Shown here: positions 54,531 to 64,000 of the stretch, in pieces | Position numbering within the stretch: position 1 is the stretch's first letter | How the letters are laid out: each line of letters opens with the position of its first letter | NCBI GenBank assembly: GCA_964036295.1 | Contig: OZ038466.1 | Coordinates: 22,248,597 to 22,312,596 of the forward strand | Reading direction: 5' to 3' | From: Plumapathes pennacea | Lineage: Eukaryota; Cnidaria; Anthozoa; Antipatharia; Myriopathidae | DNA length: 64,000 bases | Translations under genes and position numbers: made by a program | Notes under the pieces: generated by a model | What the model saw: the letters and a program-made list of their open reading frames with translations, nothing else | What the model was told of the DNA's origin: nothing | Databases searched by the model: none

Positions 54531-57500
54531 ATGGACACCAGCGAAACTGACATCAAGACGATGAAACTATGTAAGTATTAATGTTGCTATAAGCAACCCA
54601 AACAGAGTACTGAGGTTGCTCCTGCATCCATGTGCAGCCTTGCAGTGACGTCTAAACTCGACGCACCGCCAAGCACACTCTTATTTTGAAATTTGTGGCC
54701 GCAAACAAGGAAAATGGGCCTCACAATTGTGTTCTTGTGCCGTCGAGAATGGCGGATTGCTCTTGATACAGTTGCCTCCACACCTATTTTATACAACAGT
54801 CAATCGTCTGTCACGATATAACAGCTGCATAAGCTTTTCAGTTGCAAGGTCTTGCAAGGCTTCTTAGATTTTAGCTCGCATTCAAATGCATGATCGGTAC
54901 ATTATGTGTTCATATGGCGACATTGCAGTTTCAGAGTATTTTTTCGTAATTGGAATTATGCAAGACGTTTCAATTGTGTGCAGAATGCGAAGATAAATAT
55001 TCCAAGTCCCCCCCCTTCCCCCCTCACCCCCCCCCCCCCCCCCCACCCCACAATGAAGTTTAATTTTATGGTTCATGGCCGAAGGCTGAGACCTAAATAA
55101 TAAATTATGCGAAGTTAATTATGCATGACGTCATAGAATGAGCATTTGGCCATAAAGCGGTCGATATTTTCATCAAATAGCATCACGGAGACAAATTAAA
55201 GCATCGTTTTGATTGATGATATGTAAAGTAAGTCTTGTTTGAAAGAAAGTTATCATTTCTGTTTTTAGAATTTTGGTTTGAAAAGGTGCAAAATGAAGTG
55301 TCATGCTGTTAAAAGGCAAAATTTTAGTGGCAAACTTTAGAATTTTGTAATTATGGAATGACAATGTCTTAATAAATTTATCCAGTTTGCTTCTGGTGGT
55401 GAAAGTAACACAGTGAATAGTTTCCTCTACATTCCATTTTGATTTACGTTCAACTGGTTCGTGCATTTCTTTGACGTGAATCCGAACCATGCAGCATCGA
55501 AAGACGACAAGAAGAATCGAAACCACAACACCACACAAGATGTTGAAAAGTTTACTTTTTATATTTCGCGCGGAGCAATTTGTTGCCATAGTTATTATAC
55601 TGGCAACCGCGGCCAAATGGCGGGCGCAAACTTTCCTGACATCATGTACAAATTCAAGACTGCATCCAATTTGCCGACAGGCCGTGAACCATAAATTTTG
55701 ATGATCACCTTCAGGCACGGCTTCTTTCAATGTGAAACAGTTTGTTGCAAAACGTACAAGTGCAAAAGTAAATATGTTGAGTATATCCTGCTGATCAATA
55801 TTATTCTCTGTTCGAAATGCCAAAGGAAAATTATGCACTGGCAATTTTACACACTATTTAACTTTTTCAGGAATATTTGTTGTTTTCTTCAAAGAGTATT
55901 TGGGAATCACTGCATGTACTTTCTTTTCTTTTTTGACAGATTCTGACGTCAATCGTGTCTACAGTGAGCTGAAAGAGGTATAAAGACCTGTACAGTTACA
56001 TGACATTATTTTGTTTGGATTATAATATGTAATTCCTTCAGATGCTAAGAGTCTAGCTGTTGCAGTTGTCACTGATGAATTTCTCAAGGCTAAACTAAGT
56101 GGACACCCACATTTTTTATAGCTTGGTTACGATGAAAAGGCAGAATTAAAAGTGGAAGATGTCAATAAATTTGATCAGTATCACTATCATGGCACAGACG
56201 CAGTGGACCACTGCATCAAACAGCTTGGAATCAAGTGAGTAACGTAGACTGAAACAAAAGTACTACTATTCTGAAAATTGTACTAAGACACCTTTTTTTT
56301 GTTATGAGTTGTTGTTGCTTTTTGTGTTTCTGAAAAGGTGAGGAGGGGGAGAGGAGTAATGCTACATTACTCACATGCACCTGTGATCAGGCCCTCGTTT
56401 CCTTCCCCAGTGGCGAAAAACATGAAAAATATAATTGGCAGAGGGCCTGATTGCAGGTTAAAATGTGGCTTTTGCAAAATCTGTGAAGTTTGAATGCACA
56501 TCAGATTCAGGCAATTTTTCTCAATTTTCACAATAAAACTGCCTCTTGATTCTTTTTCACGATTTTGATTGTTGGTGTCAGACTGTTATTTGTTTTATCA
56601 TCTTGGTTTAGCAGATGGTTCATGATGGTACAATGCAACTGTGTGTTTTAGCCTTGCAAGAGATTATCGTTTTTGCTGAGATGATAATCATTTTTAATTT
56701 GTACCACTCTTTCATACCTGTAGTTCCACACACAGAGTTCTTGACATTGGATCAGGAATTGGTGGCCCTGGTAGATACCTTGTTAGTAAGACTGACTGCT
56801 CTGTTATGGCTATCGAACTTCAAGAAGACTTGCACAAGGTAGCCCTCGATCTGACAAAAAGGTGTGGCATGGCACAGAAAATGACCCATTGTTGTGGCAA
56901 TATATTGTATCAGGATCTAGGTATGAGTTAACTTAAATACTTTCTTCCTTTTATCAGTAGAAAATATAGGAATCAGATTTAATACCATAAATATGTTATG
57001 ATGTACATGTACTAGACATATTGACTTTGGAACAGCTAGAGCACATCATCTAAGCTAGAGTATAATAGTTTCAGCACATGCATAACAAAACTTACTGTAC
57101 ACTGAAAACAGCATACACACAACAGAGCACAGCACTTGGCATATTGGAGATCCTGATTTTTATTATCTGACCGATGTATTGTATTGGCCAACTGTTGGCA
57201 TAAACGATGATACAATACACAACACAGCTGCACAGTAAACAGATTTAATACAATATAGAGTACAGGAAATCATTGTGTCATTATAGCCTATAGAAGAGTT
57301 TTTCTGACCGCACTCTTTTATCATTATTTCTTCAGGAGGTGCAGTGTATGACTTCATTGTAAGTTGGCTGGTTTTCCTGCACATTGATGACAGAAAAAAG
57401 TTGTATGACCGTTGCAGTCATCATCTAAAAAAGGGGGGTAAAATGTAAGTGAACTAGAAGGACTAGAGTAAGTTACCAGGACCATGATGGAATAATACTT

Positions 57501-58678
57501 GATGGCACTAAAAGTACCAGAATGGCCCATTTGCAAATCTAATGCAAGATAAAAGTACTGTACAAGTTTTGTAAAAGAATATAATTATCGTATTGTACTC
57601 TTCAGTATAGTATTATACCTATATCATTAAATACAAAGGAATAGCATATTCTGTATAACTTGATTTTGACAATGGGAATATCTCAGTGCTATGTTCTCTG
57701 AATCTGGGCGTAGTTCACACCTTGTGTTTTCTCCACTTTTATAAACATTATGTTCAGCATTATGTGGACTGTCTTATATACCTGTTCTGGGTACACTGCA
57801 ATATTATTATTAATGCAGTGTTGTCATTACTTTTTCTTCAGGTGGATTGAGGATTTTTTCGTAAAAGGTGAATTCACCGAACAAGAAAAGGCCGACCTGA
57901 AAGAAGCTGTTTATGTAAATCGTCTGCCTTCCCGTGAGGAATACATCAAACAGCTCCAAGATGCTGGTTATCTTGATGTTCAGGTAACTTTAGATTATCC
58001 ATTGACCATTCAAAATGAAATTAATGCATGAGTGGTGTGGCGAGAATAAATAGGGACTTTAAAGGATGGGAAAGGATGACAGCAGCCTCAGTGAAACAAT
58101 GAAACTAATCACAGAAGACAAAAGGAGTATGTGAATATCTGAAATTGACATGATCTCAGGGTCGTCGTGCTCTTTTGTGATTTTTTACGTCGTTGGACAA
58201 CATTTTGAGAAATTACAACAGTCTTTCTTCCTAGTAGGAGACGATGAAATCAGTAGAATATTGGCAAAAATGGAACAAGTTGAGCAACCTAAGAGTAGGC
58301 AAAGTTACAAAGACATAAGAAATATGGAGACACCTTTTTGGTTTATACTGTTTAAATACAATATTTTAAATGAATAGGGCTTGCAAATGCCACATATTTT
58401 ATTTCTAGTACTTGGATGAGGACACAATTTCTGTGGTGCCATCTAACAGTCATTCTTTCTTTTCTTTATAGTTTGTAGAGATGACGGACTCCTGGACAGC
58501 ATTTGTCAAGGAACGCCTTGAAAAACATAAAGCACAAAAGGATAGGCATGTCAGAGTCATAGGTGAACATGCATACTCTGCACTGGAGTATTTCTACACC
58601 AAAATATGTACCTTGTTTGGTGGTGGGCATTTGGGAGGATGTTGTGTCATTGCAACAAGGCCAAATGACACAGATTAA
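54531..58678 (+). CDS. Class I SAM-dependent methyltransferase, 281 residues
   Basis: Seven exons, all GT-AG and phase-consistent: 54531-54570, 55940-55977, 56122-56234, 56724-56920, 57336-57444, 57842-57983 and 58472-58678 (stop TAA). Motif I (SAM binding) is VLDIGSGIGGPGRYL at residues 69-83. The acidic residue ending beta-2 is in VMAIELQEDL. Motif II lies in VYDFIVSWLVFLHI and motif III in LKKGGKMWIEDFF. A substrate-side helix region (RLPSREEYIKQLQDAGYLDV, DSWTAFVKERL) and a C-terminal strand (GGHLGGCCVIATRP) follow. This arrangement is typical of small-molecule N-methyltransferases of the sarcosine/dimethylglycine or phosphoethanolamine type; the exact substrate cannot be read from the sequence. 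The N-terminus shows no signal peptide, so it is probably cytosolic. Confidence 0.85.
54995..55050. repeat. C-rich tract
   Basis: Interrupted poly-C inside intron 1 of the methyltransferase gene. Confidence 0.9.
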
Positions 58679-60763
58679 CTTCAGATCCATTGACATCCAT
58701 GGTGTGATATTCGTTAAAACCAAGAGGAACTACCTTATATTTAGTAATGCTTGCCAGTTGGCTACTGTAGGCATTTACAGGGTAATGATATTATAATTTT
58801 TACCACAACACGCTAGTTTCTCGCTCTCTGATTGGTCGATTTACCATGGTAAATAGGAGTCCAGACAACGATGCTGACGCCAGCTGACGCCAGCATATCA
58901 CGTTTTGCAGCGAAATACAACGAAAGTTTCATGTATATTTCTAAATGTTGTGGTAAAAAACAAATTTCCACTGGTTTGCCGTGGTGTGGACTCTTATTTA
59001 CCATGGTTTACGTCATCACATGGTCAAAATTAGTTGCGGACTCACTCGGCGAAGCGCCTCGTGAGTCCACAACATTTTGACCATGGGATGACGTAAATCG
59101 TGGTAAATAAGAGTCCACACCACGGCAAACCAGTGGAAATTTATTAAATATAATTAATGATTAATGCAATGTGGCCATAAACAGTGGGATGCCAGTAATG
59201 GTGAATCAACTAAGATTCAATTTGGCAAGTTATACATGTCATAAAGAAGCTGCCATTTCAAGCATTAGCCCTTTGTATGTGTGAGTGCTCTTGCTGAAGC
59301 TATAAAATGCTCAAAGCGTTTAGCTTTCCCACATTTACTTTCAGTTGATTTGGGCCAAAACTATAGGTCTGCAATTCTCTACTTGACCAGTGTACTGCTT
59401 TACTCTTTTTATGAACCCAATAAGCAAGAAGCAAGAAATATTGATTCAACTCTTGAGCTGTAAATTCAGGCCCTCAATATTGCAGATCCCCTAACAACTT
59501 TAGATGTTTATTATTAATAATAAATAATTATATATTACTGTGCAAAATTAACTCTGAACTAATAGTAATAATAATATGAATTGTAATTACTATATTCTAC
59601 ATTATTGTGAACTCTGAATAAAACCTGAATGCAATATACAAGATTCTACAGTGACTGAAATGAGATTATTACTTGTCCCATAAACAGGACATGATTTCTC
59701 ATTGGTCACATGAAAATATTATTTTTTTATTACTTTAACTTAGTATCAATTACCGGTAGTTGACCTATAAATTACAATCTTTTGGTTTTGCTGTACTCGA
59801 TGCCCATTGTGAGAACAAGTAAGTTTGGTGTGAGAGTTTCCTGATAAAAGAACATTATTTTTTTATTCACTGTATTGACTTGAATATTAAAATAATAGAG
59901 ATAGGTGAAAGAATGAATGGATAGATAGGTGCCAGTACTCTACTACCTGTATAAGTGTGTGTTTACTTGGCAAATAATAATATTATTGCAATGGTTGTAT
60001 GCAGTGTATAAACAATAAACCATGTAAAAGTAATATGGTGCATTGACTTTAATATGGTCAGCACAGTATTACAATAAATTGCTACTGTACATGGGTCCTG
60101 TTGCCTTTTTCCTCTCTCCCAAGTACCTGCTTGTATAAATTGGGACTATGTTGGAACCTATATGTACACTACTAGATTTGCCCTATGAAACAACTATGAA
60201 ATTTACTTCTACCATAGAACATAAGGGGGGGGGGGGGGGGGGGGGGGCTGTTTCACATGGTTTATGTGAAATACAGTCAACTCTCCCTTAGCAGACACCT
60301 CTCACACAGATTTGGTCCATAATTTCATGCTAGAGCCTTTGTTTTCTGAGCCTTTTGACTAATATTTTCTTCTAAACTATTATAAAAATAACTACTTTAC
60401 AAAGAAAATACAACAAACTGGAAATTGGTCCTTCCTCCAGCTTTAATCTCAGTAATCTATCAAGAGTTCCAACCCAGCCAGACATTCTTGTAATTTTTGC
60501 AGTTTACACTCCCTTTTGATTTATAGACTGTCCACAGCTGGAGGAATATTGATTTACTGCAACTTACAAGCTTCATAGTCAAACAGCCCAAACTACATGA
60601 AGCCACAATCTATCCGTCCTTGATCCACAGTCCAATAACTGTACAAGTCAGTATGTATGTCACTGACACACCCCATGGCCTTTCTGGCCAATTTAAGTTA
60701 TCCATTCTACAGTGTCACTGGCAAACTTCACCGCCCTTTCCTCCTGCACGAATAGCATCACAA
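58679..60763. other. Intergenic DNA between convergent genes
   Basis: Contains the palindrome at 58962-59142, a poly-G run (60227-60247), and a CAGTCAACTCTCCCTTAGCA fragment at 60274-60293 resembling the end of the CAGTCAA MITE class. No gene recognised. Confidence 0.5.
58962..59142. mobile_element. Palindromic foldback element, copy 2
   Basis: A near-perfect palindrome of about 181 bp with arms AAATTTCCACTGGTTTGCCG and its complement. The hairpin centre at 59033-59073 is ACTCGGCGAAGCGCC. It is homologous to the element at 35978-36164, both in the core and in the flanking TTTTGAC.ATG..ATGACG part of the arm. A partial extra arm (ACCATGGTAAATAGGAGTCC) lies at 58842-58861. Confidence 0.85.
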
Positions 60764-62911
60764 TCAACAGGCCAAAGCTACAATCAAGTTGGCACACATT
60801 TCCAGGAACTCCAATGTGTGGTGTGAACCTGAGGAACTGGGACTGATGCTGCCGTCGATGTCTTGTGCTTCCTTGAGACTGCTGAAGGACGAGTTGGCAG
60901 ATGAGCGAATAGAGAACTTCCCCAATGCATTTCCTTCCTCGTCGCGTATTGGGAGGCTCTTGTAGTCCAAGAGATAGCTCTTCTGGTCAACTTGGTACAA
61001 CTGAAGTGCGACTTTTGTCTGGTAGAAAAAGTTTCAGTAATTTTAAACTAATTATTTTGCTTATCAAAATAGTTTTGAGATCCACACCTGCTGTAAAAGG
61101 TTGATTGAGAAGTTGAACTTGTAAGCAGAAATCCCAACTACAGATAACTGATACAATGTGCAATGTGTGTACATATATAACAGCAGGATTGGAGTTACTG
61201 GATATAAATGCAAGTCAAGTGACACCCATATATACCCGACCTTAGGAACTGAGTTCTGACAAACCTTTTTCCCAGTGTTCTTGCTTACACCAATAACCCT
61301 CAAGTGAAAGGGGTTGACAACTTTCCATTCCTGTTTAAAAAAATGCAATAAGAGAACAGTAAATAATCAGAAGGACAGTTGCCGGTCATGGTAGGTCCAT
61401 TGTGGCATTGATCGTTTACATGGATTTGGTACTGTAGGTACCAGAGGAGTACCTACACATGTTAAGGTGACTTAATTGATAAAAATAAAGAAGCAAAGGA
61501 ACCAAAAGGTTGAAAGTACTCACATAACCAAGGGTCAACATGGCCCGATATACTTCAGACATAATGTCATTGGGTTTACTTTGAGATCGGATACCTGAGA
61601 AAGAAATACAACAACATCAATGATACATCACTGTATGACACTTGCAGGCATTCCTTAAACAAGGCAGCTTGTGTGATGAATTTTATATGACATGAATGAA
61701 TAGCTGGAATTTGGGTTTATACAAAATACACCATATAGATATAATGTACAGTCATTTAGGGTTTAAACTTATAAACTTCTCTGTAAAGATAAAGAACAAA
61801 ATGATACACAGACTGGAGGTTGGGGTCGGGGGGAGGGGGGGGGGGGGGGGTGCACAGATATGGAGAAAAGACAGGAACAAAAAGGAAATGGGTAGAAAGG
61901 CTGATGGACAAAAACAAAGAAATAGACAGAAAGAGCAAATACCAGAAACAGGCAGACATATGAGAGAAGTAGAGACAAAGACATGAGAGGAAAAGAAAGA
62001 CCAATGCAGATAGAGGGAAAGGAACAGTAGAGTATTGTCTCACCCAAATGCCACTTAGGTCTCTTCCCTTGTGCAATTTTGATGTATGGATACTTCTTTG
62101 TGGGTGTAGATGGTGTTGAAGCTGGAAAGTAATAAGTCAATCAGTTTTTTACAAAGTACACACACTACTGTGAATAAAACTTAATATTTCTAAGAAGTGT
62201 GCTCTTAATAGGTAATCTCTTTAAAACAGCAACATACCAACCTGCTCTGGGTCTTTCAGGAGGTAGCAATGTAGAATAAGGTTGAGACACCTGCTGTGTA
62301 AACTAGGAAGCAAAGAAAGACAACCATACAAGTTCAGGCAAACCAACCCCAATAAAGTAGCAATAAAATATCAAGACAATGCCATGGTCTCTCATCCTAC
62401 AATGTACTGTACAGAACTACTATATTACAAAAATATTAATACATGTGTAAGGTTTGGAAAGACTATTTTGTGCTGGCAATAACTTTTTAATGCAGAATTT
62501 TGCATTGAATGACTACAGGTCTGGTTTTGACTAAATACTCACTGAAGACGATGATCCTCTCATTAGGAACTGTGCAGTTGGTGGTGATGGATTGGCACTG
62601 TAGAATTCCATGATCTCATCTCCTCTCTTAGCTAAAATACCAAAACATATTTGAATTAAAATATTGTCTAAAATTCTTAGTCCCTGGCCAGGGGGAGTTA
62701 TTACTTGGACATCAACAAAAGGGAGCGGGGTGAGGGGCAGACATTAAACTACCTTTAACATGCTAGTAATTTATATTTGTCAGGGAACAATCAGATCAGA
62801 TCAGTTTGTCTGATCACTAAAAATATACTGAACCCCTGCCAATGTCTATTGCAATTTGGGTCTCAAAAATATCAAGTTGTCACATGTTCTATTCTGTCAC
62901 AGTGCTAATGC

Positions 62912-62997
<86 letters not shown>

Positions 62998-63749
62998 CAA
63001 GGTAACAAAGGTATTTGCACAATTTATGTGTAAAAGGTGGACAATATGTTCACTCTAGCATATAATTTTGAACCCAGAATAATAAATTTATGGTAGTGGC
63101 AGTCAGGTTATTGTAAGAGAGGGATGAAACATTGGACAGTCAGCTTTTTTGAGCACGTAGCCTCTTTAATAGGTCAGATTGAGTTTGTTACTTCAATCTA
63201 ATTCCAATCCAGAACCAATGGGTAAAAGTAGAATGTAAGGCTTACCAAGATTCCTCATTCTCTTACTGTCCAGAATCAAGTCATAAGCGATCTTGAGTTG
63301 GTCGTGTGGGTCATCACTTTGAAGTGCAAGGCGAACATCACTTTCATTACAATGTAATTTCTGAAGGAAAACAAATAATGTAACAATTTTGCTAAATTTT
63401 CCTATTTACCACATACACTCTTGTTTCAACAATGATTACATCACTCAATTCAATAAAAAATGTTTTACAAATTCCACATGCATATTAAAGTTAGACCTTT
63501 GTTTTTATAAAAACATTCTTGTGAAAGTTCAAGACAGCTGACCACAAACTTACAACACACTGACCACACTCTGACTAATGCAATGCTCATAATAGTTATA
63601 GATTGAATTGCAGAATTTTTAAAAGCATCCTGGGGTCACTTACATCACAAACTTGTGATAAACATTCTTGATCAATGGAGTTTTTATCTTCAATATGGGA
63701 TGTAGGGAAAAGATAGGCTGGCAAGTCTGTAGTGAACCAAGCATGGTCC
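60764..63749 (-). CDS. PRKAA: AMP-activated protein kinase catalytic alpha subunit, C-terminal part (5' end beyond window)
   Basis: Eight minus-strand exons in matching phase: 63644-63749, 63246-63360, 62543-62631, 62242-62293, 62044-62121, 61524-61594, 61265-61330 and 60764-61018 (stop TGA), encoding 276 residues. The first visible exon (DHAWFTTDLPAYLFP) matches the residues just after the kinase domain. The next gives the autoinhibitory UBA-like region (ESDVRLALQ...LKIAYDLILDSKRM). KRPKWHLGIRSQSKPNDIM, EVYRAMLTLGYEWKVVNPFH and LQLYQVDQKSYLLDYKSL are the alpha C-terminal, beta-binding domain. A Ser-rich ST-loop precedes the conserved end LEFLEMCANLIVALA. AMPK is the cellular energy sensor. 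The kinase domain lies beyond base 64000, so the entry is truncated by the window and not a pseudogene. Confidence 0.93.
61826..61853. repeat. G-rich tract
   Basis: Poly-G inside an AMPK alpha intron. Confidence 0.9.
62911..62994. repeat. (AAT)n microsatellite
   Basis: About 27 uninterrupted AAT units inside an AMPK alpha intron. Confidence 0.95.
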
Positions 63750-64000
63750 CTGAAACAAAAATTATGAGAACAACACTTAACTGTATGTATGAATAGTAAT
63801 AATCAATAGGAACATAAACATGATAATATAATAACATAAACAATAACATAATATAATAATAAAACAACTGTACTGTACGTATCTATTGTGTCCCTCTAAA
63901 TAAAGTGTCTCTTCTAATATTATGATCTGTGTTCATACAGAACTGCACATTCCTACCAACTGTACATTAAGATTCTCTTGACAATTTATAAAAAAAATTA

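Noticed and set aside
55173-55844. 223-codon minus-strand frame
   Set aside because: Lies in intron 1 of the methyltransferase gene, has no recognisable domain, and its composition looks random.

Overview
This is eukaryotic, intron-rich, AT-leaning animal DNA. The genes recognised are metazoan (HOOK, CCDC152, AMPK alpha, TRIM-NHL, thioredoxin), their introns are short GT-AG introns of about 60 to 2000 bases, and the intergenic DNA is full of palindromic and short inverted-repeat elements. The style (TRIM with filamin/NHL, TA-flanked 'CAGTCAAACCTG' MITEs, GAAACGTC-type Penelope-like fragments) suggests a cnidarian, probably a coral or anemone; this is inference, since no species-diagnostic gene is present. 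There is no bacterial-style operon. All multi-exon models below were assembled by eye from splice signals, reading phase and family resemblance.

Layout. 1-8.4 kb: two intronless genes of unknown function facing each other (+ at 3.1 kb, - at 5.1-6.2 kb) that share an arginine/serine motif ending in PDL. 8.5-9.7 kb: thioredoxin (+). 10.3-11.1 kb: a 63-residue secreted cysteine-rich peptide (-, three tiny exons). 15.2-26.9 kb: a complete HOOK-family dynein adaptor (-, at least 28 exons) with minisatellites and a MITE in its introns. 28.0-30.0 kb: a tandem repeat array and a Harbinger-type non-autonomous transposon. 30.1-32.3 kb: a 403-residue coiled-coil protein of unknown family (+). 32.6-40.9 kb: two neighbouring TRIM genes (-), one intronless and ending after the filamin domain (TRIM45-like order), one with five exons and NHL repeats (TRIM2/3/71-like order). 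42.2-44.9 kb: CCDC152 homologue (-). 45.9-51.5 kb: a probable four-exon gene for a small single-pass membrane protein (-), whose first exon carries an in-frame TGA. 54.5-58.7 kb: a seven-exon SAM-dependent methyltransferase (+). 60.8 kb to the window edge: the C-terminal half of AMPK alpha (-), truncated by the window end.

The genes do not form an obvious pathway; this is an ordinary gene neighbourhood rather than a cluster. The least-explained signals are: a palindromic element family whose two copies differ by compensating changes in the hairpin stem; hammerhead-ribozyme-like cores in dispersed repeats; the small cysteine-rich secreted peptide; the pair of PDL-motif proteins; and the TGA-interrupted membrane-protein gene.
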